From: Oleispira sp963851095 | GTDB lineage: Bacteria; Pseudomonadota; Gammaproteobacteria; Pseudomonadales; Oceanobacteraceae | DNA length: 64,000 nt | NCBI GenBank assembly: GCA_963851095.1 | Contig: CAWKOX010000007.1 | Span: 186,001 to 250,000 of the forward strand | Reading direction: 5' to 3' | Part shown: positions 35,078 through 43,140 of the stretch, piece after piece | How positions within the stretch are numbered: the stretch's first letter is position 1 | Layout: every line of letters starts with the position of its first letter | The notes under the pieces: generated by a model | The model's database searches: none | Told to the model about the DNA's origin: nothing | What the model saw: the letters and a program-made list of their open reading frames with translations, nothing else | Translations under genes and position numbers: made by a program

Positions 35078-36664
35078 CTATTGATTAGGCGTTGCTAGCT
35101 CGGGAATAGAGATCTGTGTTGGCATGGTAATAATGAATGCGCAGCCTTTTGAGGCTTCCTGCAGTTGAATTGAGCCTTGCAGTGTTTGGTTGATCAAATT
35201 ATAAACCAAATGCATGCCCAGCCCTGTGCCCCCATAACCGCGCTTGGTGGTGTAAAAAGGGTCAAATATTTTAGCTTTGGCTTCGTTCGAGAGCCCTTTG
35301 CCATCATCGGCATATAAAATTTCAATTTTATCACCACATCTATCGACTTCTATAGTGATGGTTCCGACCTTCATGTCTTCAAGCCCGTGTAATAGGCTGT
35401 TCATGATGAGATTAGTAATCACCTGACTCAATGCACCTGGGTAGCCATTAATTTCAATATCAGCACTGCAGCGAATATTGACGATATGCTGAGTCATTTT
35501 TAACTTAGGGTGTAGGGTCGATAAAATCTCTTGCAAGTACTCCGCAAGATTGAATTTACGGGCGGCTTCCCCGGCTTGATCTTCGGAAATGTGTTTAAAG
35601 CTCTTCACGAGTTTGGCCGCGCGCTGAAGGTTTTTACTTAAAATATCGACACTTTCTTCCATGCTGATCATAAAATCACTGAAGTTGTTCTTCGATATAC
35701 TGCCGTCTTCAAAGCGCTTATTCATATCTTTGAATAGGTCTTTAATAAAAGAGTGGGTCGTTATGCATAAACCAATGGGGGTATTGATTTCATGGGCGAC
35801 TCCCGCGACCATTCCACCTAATGAAGACAACTTTTCTGACTCGATCAGCTGACTTTGAGTATTGCGTAAATACTCTAAAGTCTGATGCAGCTCATCAATG
35901 GCTTCTTGTAGATTCACCGTACGCTCAGCAACACGTTGTTCGAGTTTATTATTGGTCTCAGCTAAGGCCTGTTGTACTGCTTCTTTGCTCTTTAGTTCGC
36001 TATTCAGCTCGTTAGTAAGCTGGTTAAATGAATTCACTAATACGGACAGTTCATCGTCATAATCGGCGCGGTCAATGGCCAATAGTTGATGATCTTTAGG
36101 CGCGTATTTTTTACCGAGCTGTTTGTTTAAATCAATCAGGTGTCGGGTCACTAAACGATGAACTCGCCACAGTAGTAATAGTGCGATTAATAACCCTGCC
36201 AGTAATTGCATTACGATGATTTTGGTGGCGGACTTGATTATGTTTTCAAGGATTTCACCACGTGCAAATCCAATCTCTAATTGGCCGATAACTCGGCCAC
36301 TGTGTTGGATGGGCACAACAAAGTGATCATCTTCTGGGGTATTAGAAATACTTCCAGTTTCGAATTGGGTCGTGCCTTCGCTAGAGATGCGAACGTAACC
36401 AATGTAATACAAATTATTGATGCCTTCGCCTTGAACACTGATCTGTTTGCTATCAAAGTGCCAAAGGGCATTGGCTAGCGAGGTCATGTGGCTGGATTGT
36501 ATTTCTTGGACTCGGTTATAAAACTGGTTTTCTTCTTGTTTATAATTGATATAGATAAGCGCAACAGTTGCAAAGCAACTGATGACTATGGATGCTAATA
36601 CGATGCTACTGGCGATACGCCAGGCAATAGGGATGTTTTTCTGAATAAAAATAATGGAGCCCAT
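35078..36664 (-). CDS. Sensor histidine kinase with HAMP domain
   Basis: Membrane kinase of 528 aa. Helix 1 (about 14-36) and helix 2 (about 145-165) bracket a periplasmic domain. A HAMP region and a coiled coil rich in Glu and Gln (about 230-270) lead to the dimerisation helix with SLGGMVAGVAHEINTPIG, His being the phospho-site. The ATP domain has the N-box NLIMNSLLHGLED, DDGKGLS and GGTGLGMHLVYN. No response regulator gene is adjacent, so it is an orphan kinase. It is encoded downstream of the RND pair on the same strand but preceded by a palindrome and probably its own promoter. Confidence 0.92.
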   Translation of the reverse strand: MGSIIFIQKNIPIAWRIASSIVLASIVISCFATVALIYINYKQEENQFYNRVQEIQSSHMTSLANALWHFDSKQISVQGEGINNLYYIGYVRISSEGTTQFETGSISNTPEDDHFVVPIQHSGRVIGQLEIGFARGEILENIIKSATKIIVMQLLAGLLIALLLLWRVHRLVTRHLIDLNKQLGKKYAPKDHQLLAIDRADYDDELSVLVNSFNQLTNELNSELKSKEAVQQALAETNNKLEQRVAERTVNLQEAIDELHQTLEYLRNTQSQLIESEKLSSLGGMVAGVAHEINTPIGLCITTHSFIKDLFKDMNKRFEDGSISKNNFSDFMISMEESVDILSKNLQRAAKLVKSFKHISEDQAGEAARKFNLAEYLQEILSTLHPKLKMTQHIVNIRCSADIEINGYPGALSQVITNLIMNSLLHGLEDMKVGTITIEVDRCGDKIEILYADDGKGLSNEAKAKIFDPFYTTKRGYGGTGLGMHLVYNLINQTLQGSIQLQEASKGCAFIITMPTQISIPELATPNQ

Positions 36665-36696
36665 TGTGATAATTCAAGCAATCTACTATATCTAGT

Positions 36697-36714
36697 GTAG
36701 TAAATTTTTACTAC
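36697..36714. promoter_or_regulatory. 18-bp palindrome upstream of the orphan kinase gene
   Basis: GTAGTAAA-TT-TTTACTAC (perfect 8-bp arms) lies 33 bp before the kinase start and 26 bp after the RND permease stop. TACTATATCTAGTGTAGTAA next to it repeats the TACTATAT/TAGTAA elements of the RND operator at 41248-41277. It could be an operator or the RND operon terminator. Confidence 0.4.
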
Positions 36715-36739
36715 GCTGGGCTTAATTATTTAATACTTA

Positions 36740-39700
36740 TTATTTACTTTTCCTGAGAACAAAAAAGAGCAGTGGAATTAGTACTAACGTCATTAATGTT
36801 GATACCAAAATACCAAAGATTAATGAGATCGCTAGGCCGTTAAATATAGGGTCATCTAAGATGAAGAAAGCCCCTGTCATTGCGGCAATACCGGTTAGTA
36901 TAATGGGCTTGGCGCGAACGGCGGCCGATTGAATGACTGCTTTTTCGAGTGCCATACCTGTTGTGAGTTGCTGGTTAATAAAGTCGACCAATAAAATGGA
37001 ATTGCGCACAATAATCCCTGCTAGCGCAATCATGCCGATCATTGAGGTGGCGGTAAACTGAGCATCCATCAAGATGTGGCCAGGCATGACGCCAATGATG
37101 GTTAACGGAATAGGGGCCATAACCACTAACGGAATCAGGTATGACCGAAATTGAGCAACGACTAATAAGTAAATCAAGATCATTCCTATGCCGTAGGCAA
37201 TGCCCATATCGCGGAATGTTTCATACGTGATTTGCCATTCACCATCCCATTTTATTTCAACATCTTGTGCTGTGCTCGGAGTGCTTGGCTGGGCGATGTA
37301 TTTTTGTAACCATTCTGGGTACTGATCACTAATGCGTCCGGCAATATCAAATAAACCGTATAAAGGGCTATCTAATGGCCCTGCCATATCAGCGGTTACA
37401 AACATGACTGGGCGCTGATTTTTATGATAGATCGTTTGTTCGATGGTTTCTTTTTCAAGGTTAACCACTTCTCCTAAGGCGATCATGTGGCCGCTTTGAT
37501 TACGCACTTTTAAGACTAATAATTGTTCAAGTTGATCTCGGCTTTGCTGACCTAAGCGTAAACGTATGGGCAGGGCATATTTTTGCTGTTCGCTGTGCAG
37601 ATAACTAATGTCCCAGCCGTTTGTCGCGGCGCTAATGGCTTGAGTAATGGATTGCTCAGAAAGTCCTAGCATCATTGCACGATTACGTTGAATCACGAGG
37701 TTCCACTGTTGTTGTGGCGCATCAAGCCAGGTATCTACATCAACCACATCATCGGCTTGTTTAAAAATAGCTTCAATTTCTTTACTGGCTTGCAACTGTT
37801 GCGGGTAGGTTAAACCATAAACTTCAGCGCTGATGGGGGCCATAACGGGCGGCCCTGGAGGCACTTCAACGATTTTTACGTTGGCATTAAAGCGCTGGCC
37901 AATGGCTTGCAAAGGCGCTCGAAGTGCAAGGGCAATGTCGTGGCTTTGACGGTTGCGATGGGATTTATCGACAAGGTTGATTTGCAGATCCCCTTGGTGC
38001 GGCGCTTGGCGCAAATAATATTGGCGAACAAGGCCGTTAAAGTTGATCGGTGCTGTGCTTCCAGCATAGATTTCGATGTCTTTAACTTCTTCCATTTTGA
38101 TGGCGTAGTCTGAAAGCTCATCCAGTACGCGTAAAGTGTGCTCAAGCGTCGTGCCTTCTGGCATATCCACAACGATTTGTAACTCTGATTTATTATCAAA
38201 GGGCAGCATCTTTAAAACGACTAGCTTCATGATAGGTAGCGAAACTGCGAGCAAAATTAAGCTGAGTGTAACTAGCATTAAGGCCATGCGATTACGGCGT
38301 GCTTTAGTATGCGTAATAAAAGGGGTCATGATGCGTTCAAAGAAACGATAGGTTTTATTCTCTTCTGCCGAGGTCTCGGTATCATCATGAGAACTCGAAT
38401 GAGCCCCTGCACGGTTCAATAGTTTGTAGGCTAACCAAGGCGTAATGATAAAGGCCACAAGCAACGAGATGAGCATGCCGGTTGAGGCATTAATCGGAAT
38501 AGGGCTCATGTACGGCCCCATTAGTCCTGATACAAAAGCCATTGGCATTAAGGCCGCAATAACCGTGAAGGTCGCTAAAATAGTAGGACTGCCCACTTCA
38601 TCAACGGCTTTAGGAATTAGGCTAAGCAGGCTCGATTTTTCTGATAGTGCATTCTTTTCTAACTGCATATGACGGTGAATATTTTCGACCACAACGATGG
38701 CGTCATCCACTAGGATGCCAATCGAGAAGATGAGGGCAAATAACGAAACTCTGTTTAAGGTGAACCCCCAAACCCAAGACGCGAAAAGTGTTAGCGCCAA
38801 GGTAATAAAAATTGCGCTACCCACGATCACGGCTTCGCGCCAGCTCATTGTTGCTAATACTAATAAGACAACAGCCAAGGTCGCAAAGAGCAGTTTTCCA
38901 ATCAGTTTGTTCGACTTGCTTTCGGCGGTAATTCCGTAGTTGCGTGTTTCGGTGATTAATACAGAATCCGGAATAAGCCTGTTCTGTAGGGTTAATAACT
39001 GCTCACTGACCGCATTGGTAATATCCACGGCGTTCATGCCAGGTTGCTTGGCTATGACGAGGGTTACCGCGGCTTGGCCTTGTGGATTTTCGGGTGTTTT
39101 AATTAATACATAATTACTGGGGCTATCGGCTTGCAGAGTGATGGTGGCAATGTCTGATAAATACACCAATCCGCCGGGTTCTAAACTTGAGTCATCAGCC
39201 AGCTTGGTGCTTGCTCCGGTGCTATTGGCTATAACAAGATTTTTAACATCGTCTATAGAATTTAAAAATGCCCCAGCACGTAATTTAATGACTTGGTTAT
39301 TGTCGATAATGGGGGTTAGCTGCCCACCGATATTGGCACTTTGTAAGCGTTGACTAATGTCGGCAAAGGTAATGCCATGGCCATTCATGCGGCTGCTATC
39401 AAGGGTGACAGTCACAACAGACTTATGTTCGCCTAGGGTGTAAACATCTCGGGTACCGGGGATGGTTTTAAGTTCCGTTTCTAAGCTATGAGCAAGGCGG
39501 GTTAGGTCTTCATAGCCAATGCGATTAGCACTGTTACTCGCATCAGGTTTTGCCGATAACGTAAGTGCCATAATCGGAACGTCGTCAATGCCCATTGGCT
39601 TGATCAGTGGTTTAGGAATGTTTAAACCTTGCGGTAACCAGTCGCTATTCGATTCTATTTGATTATAAAGATTCACGATCGCTTCTTGGCGTGGAATACC

Positions 39701-40024
39701 CACTTCAAAAGCAACGGTTAAAACCGCTTGGCCTGGGCTACTGATCGAGAAAATATCATCAACCCCAGCCAACTCGGCTAATACTTGCTGGGCTGGAATG
39801 GATATTAATTGCTCAACTTCTTTGGCGCTGGCACCGGGGTAGGCAATGAATATATTGGCGAAGGTGACATCAATCTGGGGTTCTTCTTCTTTTGGCGTGA
39901 CGGCAATGGCAAAAAAACCAAGCAGCAGTGCGACAATTGCAAGCAGCGGCGTGAGGGCTGAATGTTGAAAGCTAGCGGCTAAGCGTCCTGAAATGCCTAA
40001 CGGGCTGTTTTGCTCGTGGTTCAT
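36740..40024 (-). CDS. RND efflux permease (AcrB superfamily, second system)
   Basis: A 1,094-residue pump subunit with twelve helices. The proton-relay motif reads SIGILVDDAIVVVENIHRHM, and the second half has ALAGIIVRNSILLVDFINQQ. The N-terminal phrase ITPKEEEPQIDVTFANIFIAYPGAS and MGIDDVPIMALTLS match a distinct RND branch seen in metal- or multidrug-type pumps of proteobacteria. The substrate is unknown. Its start codon abuts the adaptor stop (one base shared). No channel gene is present, so it must borrow a TolC-type protein such as that at 26011. Confidence 0.94.
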   Translation of the reverse strand: MNHEQNSPLGISGRLAASFQHSALTPLLAIVALLLGFFAIAVTPKEEEPQIDVTFANIFIAYPGASAKEVEQLISIPAQQVLAELAGVDDIFSISSPGQAVLTVAFEVGIPRQEAIVNLYNQIESNSDWLPQGLNIPKPLIKPMGIDDVPIMALTLSAKPDASNSANRIGYEDLTRLAHSLETELKTIPGTRDVYTLGEHKSVVTVTLDSSRMNGHGITFADISQRLQSANIGGQLTPIIDNNQVIKLRAGAFLNSIDDVKNLVIANSTGASTKLADDSSLEPGGLVYLSDIATITLQADSPSNYVLIKTPENPQGQAAVTLVIAKQPGMNAVDITNAVSEQLLTLQNRLIPDSVLITETRNYGITAESKSNKLIGKLLFATLAVVLLVLATMSWREAVIVGSAIFITLALTLFASWVWGFTLNRVSLFALIFSIGILVDDAIVVVENIHRHMQLEKNALSEKSSLLSLIPKAVDEVGSPTILATFTVIAALMPMAFVSGLMGPYMSPIPINASTGMLISLLVAFIITPWLAYKLLNRAGAHSSSHDDTETSAEENKTYRFFERIMTPFITHTKARRNRMALMLVTLSLILLAVSLPIMKLVVLKMLPFDNKSELQIVVDMPEGTTLEHTLRVLDELSDYAIKMEEVKDIEIYAGSTAPINFNGLVRQYYLRQAPHQGDLQINLVDKSHRNRQSHDIALALRAPLQAIGQRFNANVKIVEVPPGPPVMAPISAEVYGLTYPQQLQASKEIEAIFKQADDVVDVDTWLDAPQQQWNLVIQRNRAMMLGLSEQSITQAISAATNGWDISYLHSEQQKYALPIRLRLGQQSRDQLEQLLVLKVRNQSGHMIALGEVVNLEKETIEQTIYHKNQRPVMFVTADMAGPLDSPLYGLFDIAGRISDQYPEWLQKYIAQPSTPSTAQDVEIKWDGEWQITYETFRDMGIAYGIGMILIYLLVVAQFRSYLIPLVVMAPIPLTIIGVMPGHILMDAQFTATSMIGMIALAGIIVRNSILLVDFINQQLTTGMALEKAVIQSAAVRAKPIILTGIAAMTGAFFILDDPIFNGLAISLIFGILVSTLMTLVLIPLLFFVLRKSK

Positions 40025-41187
40025 TATAGGGTCTCCTTTTCCTTAGCGTTGATCATAGCGGCGGCTAAGGCATCGATCGCTACCTTTTCACCCGCTTCTA
40101 AGCCCGACAGGATACGAATGCGACCGTCTGGTTGAGTTTGCCCTAAACGAACGTAGCGTAATTTAAAGCCATCATTGTGCTGAATAAAAAGACTCGCGAC
40201 TTCTCCTTGTTGGAAAATCGCAGAAGCGGGTAGATAAATACCCCGTTGTTCACCGTTGGCTATTTGTACCTTGACCCAGCTGCCGGGCATTAAATGATCA
40301 CGACCTGCTGATTGAGAGGCTTCAGTTTTGTTAGCATTATCGAGTAAATCGATACGAGCACGTACGCTGCTGTAGCGGCTATCGGCATAAGGAAATAAGG
40401 TGAACTGGCTTGTAGGGTATTGCTTACCGTTGGCAATAATGTGAATGCTAGGATTGGCTGAATTCTTTATTGCGTGATTACTAGCAGGGCTCTGGGTAGA
40501 AAGATGTTGAGTAGAAAGTTTTGTGGCTAGGGTTTGTGGAATATCAACCACAGCGCGCAAAGGTTTTAGGGCAAAACCCGTCATAACCGGTTGACCTGGG
40601 TTTACTAATTCACCCAGTTGTACAAAGCGTTGACGAACAATGCCTGAGTAAGGTGCGGTAATTCGAGTATACGCCACTTGCTCTTGTGCTTGTTTTACGA
40701 AGGCTTCTGCTGCGAGCACTGCTGCTTCGGCGCTATTTGCTCGGGCTAGGCTGCTATCAAACTCACCTTGAGATAAGGTCTTTTTACTCAATAATGAACG
40801 GTTACGTTTTAAAATAGTTTGGGTATCGCTATTTAACGCATTGGCTTGCGCAAGCGCTGCTTTAGCTTGGCTTAATGCGGCTTTTTGTTGGCTGTTATTA
40901 ATGAGAATCAGTACTTGTCCGGCTTCAACTTTATCGTTGATATCAAAGTTTACCCTTTCAATAATGCCTTGAGTTTGTGCGGAAACCGTACTCTGTTTAA
41001 TCGCTTCTAATTTGGCTTCAAGCAGCACGTAATGGGGGGCTGATTCGATCTGGGTCGTTATTACCTTAAGCGCAGAGCTAGGCGCAGGGCTAGACATATG
41101 CAAAGAAATAGGCTGAGAGAAAGCAGATACAGAGGTTAGGCTAAAAACCATAGCTGCAAAAATGAGCGGTAGTGGATTGGCTAACAT
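40024..41187 (-). CDS. RND periplasmic adaptor (second system)
   Basis: Membrane-fusion protein of 387 aa with a cleavable signal or anchor (about 1-25, ending SAFSQ). The lipoyl halves flank an alpha-hairpin rich in Ala and Gln (INDKVEAGQVLILINNS ... YTRITAPYSGIVRQRF), then come the beta-barrel and membrane-proximal domains (about 200-380). It is the first gene of the two-gene pump operon. A repressor-type inverted repeat covers the probable promoter upstream. Confidence 0.93.
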   Translation of the reverse strand: MLANPLPLIFAAMVFSLTSVSAFSQPISLHMSSPAPSSALKVITTQIESAPHYVLLEAKLEAIKQSTVSAQTQGIIERVNFDINDKVEAGQVLILINNSQQKAALSQAKAALAQANALNSDTQTILKRNRSLLSKKTLSQGEFDSSLARANSAEAAVLAAEAFVKQAQEQVAYTRITAPYSGIVRQRFVQLGELVNPGQPVMTGFALKPLRAVVDIPQTLATKLSTQHLSTQSPASNHAIKNSANPSIHIIANGKQYPTSQFTLFPYADSRYSSVRARIDLLDNANKTEASQSAGRDHLMPGSWVKVQIANGEQRGIYLPASAIFQQGEVASLFIQHNDGFKLRYVRLGQTQPDGRIRILSGLEAGEKVAIDALAAAMINAKEKETL

Positions 41188-41247
41188 AAATAGTCCTCTC
41201 TCAGTCGTGAATATAAATTGGTGGTATAAGTATATGCAGTCAAGTTA

Positions 41248-41278
41248 TTACTATATTCCAATGCAGTGATATAGTAAA
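41248..41278 (-). promoter_or_regulatory. Promoter and operator of the adaptor-permease operon
   Basis: On the minus strand, -35 TTTACT (41273-41278) and -10 TATAGT (41250-41255) are separated by exactly 17 bp. Inverted arms TTACTATAT (41248-41256) and ATATAGTAA (41269-41277) lie over the -10 and -35, so a bound dimer would exclude RNA polymerase. The rest of the 390-nt gap to the plus-strand gene at 41578 shows no other gene or clear signal. Confidence 0.65.
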
Positions 41279-41577
41279 GGCGCATGCTAAGCATCGTGCT
41301 CTGTTAAGCATAGAAGTTGGGCGAGGATTCGCCCGACAGTCAGTGTAAGTTTGAGGATATAATCAAGCTATTGGTTATAAATATGGAATAATCTATCTAA
41401 TAACTTAATTTTGTTCATTTTATACTTAACAATAAACTGAAATCCTCTCTAAGCCTTATATTCAGTAGTCTGTTCAGAAATCTCTCAAATATCACTAAGA
41501 CTGTTCCATTTTTGTCCACTAATCAGGTGAATTATAGGGTCTTAAACTGCGCAAAACTATGAAAGTGAGAGACTCTT

Positions 41578-42297
41578 ATGAAAACTGCATTAAATTCCCG
41601 TTACCTTATCTTCTTTGTGATGGTCGTTCTGACGGCTGCGTTTAGTATTCACGTAATTCAATACGATAAAGCGTATCTTTATGATGAAAATCAGTTGATG
41701 GAGCACGTTCAGCTGCTGTTATTGTTAACGGTTGGTATTGTATTTTGGTCATTAGGCAGTCTAAAAAATTGGGACCTTGTTAAGGCCTCATCGGCTAGCT
41801 TAAGTCTATTAGCGTACTTGGGGGCTGCTCTGAGTTTTAGTTTTATTCTTAGAGAGATGAGCGTTAAGAAAACCGACATTGATTGGTTGATTTTTATTGT
41901 TGATGGCCAAGGTTTTAAGCTGGTTATGCTGATGGTTTGGTTGCCATTATTGTATAAGGCTTTTCAGCATAAAGCCGTTTATATTGAGATTATTAAGAAA
42001 GCGATTTTATCGCCTACTGCACTTTTTTTGATGATTGCCGCGGGTTTATTAGGGTCGGGCGGGCTGTTTGATAAGGAAATAATTGTGGTCGAGTATTTCC
42101 GATTCTATGAAGAAGTACTAGAGATGAATGGCTATGGCTTTATGTTGCTCGCCGCTTTATCGTTTCGTCGTGACATGGTTTTAGCGGTTTGCGATTGTGA
42201 GAAAACCGCTAAGGCTAGCTTAGCCCGTGCTGCCGTTAATGTTAATGTGATGGCTAAGTACCCTAGTGATGATCGCAACATAGAAAAAGCGGCATGA
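41578..42297 (+). CDS. Six-helix integral membrane protein of unknown function
   Basis: A 239-residue protein with hydrophobic segments near 9-25, 44-60, 73-91, 113-128, 147-163 and 185-197. Conserved-looking acidic and His residues lie at the membrane edges (DENQLMEHVQLLL and FYEEVLEMNGYGFML), a pattern I have seen in small families of uncharacterised membrane proteins but cannot name. It starts with a good ATG, stands alone, and is convergent with cobA. No function is assigned. Confidence 0.75.
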   Translation: MKTALNSRYLIFFVMVVLTAAFSIHVIQYDKAYLYDENQLMEHVQLLLLLTVGIVFWSLGSLKNWDLVKASSASLSLLAYLGAALSFSFILREMSVKKTDIDWLIFIVDGQGFKLVMLMVWLPLLYKAFQHKAVYIEIIKKAILSPTALFLMIAAGLLGSGGLFDKEIIVVEYFRFYEEVLEMNGYGFMLLAALSFRRDMVLAVCDCEKTAKASLARAAVNVNVMAKYPSDDRNIEKAA

Positions 42298-42301
42298 TTC
42301 T

Positions 42302-42328
42302 TAATGCATATGCCACTAATGCATATGC
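42302..42328. repeat. Direct repeat of TAATGCATATGC
   Basis: Two exact 12-bp copies (42302-42313 and 42317-42328), each containing the palindrome GCATATGC, lie between the convergent membrane-protein gene and cobA. Their purpose is unknown. Confidence 0.5.
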
Positions 42329-42337
42329 GATCCGGGT

Positions 42338-43105
42338 TTAGGCAGAAAGACGTTCTTGCTCTAGCAATCGTTTTTGTTGTTGGTGTGTCGCTAGACCAAC
42401 AACACTGCCTAAAATAATGAGTCCAGGTGTTAGGTGTTTCATTTCTTCGGCCATGGCTGGCAAGGTCGCCAACGTCCCAAGTTGTGATGCTTGATTTTTA
42501 CGCGTGCCTTGGCAGATGACTGCAACTTCAGTATCAGGCTGGTGGCCTTGTTCAATCAAGTATCGGCTGATGCTTTCAGCTTGATTCATACCCATATAGA
42601 AAACCTGAGTTTGCTTACTTTTATCAGTATGAGTAGGATCAAATTCTCCCGCACTTGAATGCCCGCTGTGCAGTAATAATGAATTACCATAGCCTCTGTG
42701 GGTCAGTGGAATATTACAGCTAGCAGCGCAACCTGCAGCAGCAGTTATTCCAGGTACGACGGTTGTTTCTACATTTCGTTCTTGTAAATATTCCAGCTCT
42801 TCACCACCCCGGCCAAAGATAAAGGGGTCGCCACCTTTTAGGCGCACAACACATTGATGGCGCAGGGACATTTTATATAAAAACTCATTAATTTCTGTTT
42901 GCGACATTTTGTGTGCACCACAGCGTTTGCCTACATTAAAGCGTTTACAGTTATCTGGAATCATCGCTAAAATTTCTTCAGAAATAAGCGCGTCGTATAA
43001 AATAGCATCGGCACTTTGAATCGCTTTTAGCGCTTTAATCGTTAATAAATCTGGATCACCTGGGCCTGCGCCTACTAAAATTACATGTGAATCATTCATA
43101 ACCAT
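42338..43105 (-). CDS. cobA: Uroporphyrinogen-III C-methyltransferase
   Basis: SAM-dependent enzyme making precorrin-2, the branch point to sirohaem (nitrite and sulfite reductases) and cobalamin. The 255 residues carry the family marks VILVGAGPGDPDLLTIKAL near the start, VVRLKGGDPFIFGRGGEE and VVPGITAAAGCAA. It is the last gene of the nitrate operon and lies 36 nt after nasA, which suggests supply of sirohaem for nitrite reductase. No CysG oxidase/ferrochelatase domain is attached, so another enzyme must finish sirohaem. I take ATG 43105, after AGAAGGA. ATG 43099 is also possible. Confidence 0.95.
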   Translation of the reverse strand: MVMNDSHVILVGAGPGDPDLLTIKALKAIQSADAILYDALISEEILAMIPDNCKRFNVGKRCGAHKMSQTEINEFLYKMSLRHQCVVRLKGGDPFIFGRGGEELEYLQERNVETTVVPGITAAAGCAASCNIPLTHRGYGNSLLLHSGHSSAGEFDPTHTDKSKQTQVFYMGMNQAESISRYLIEQGHQPDTEVAVICQGTRKNQASQLGTLATLPAMAEEMKHLTPGLIILGSVVGLATHQQQKRLLEQERLSA

Positions 43106-43140
43106 TTATTCCTTCTACGGTATTTCTTAATTTTCGAGTA

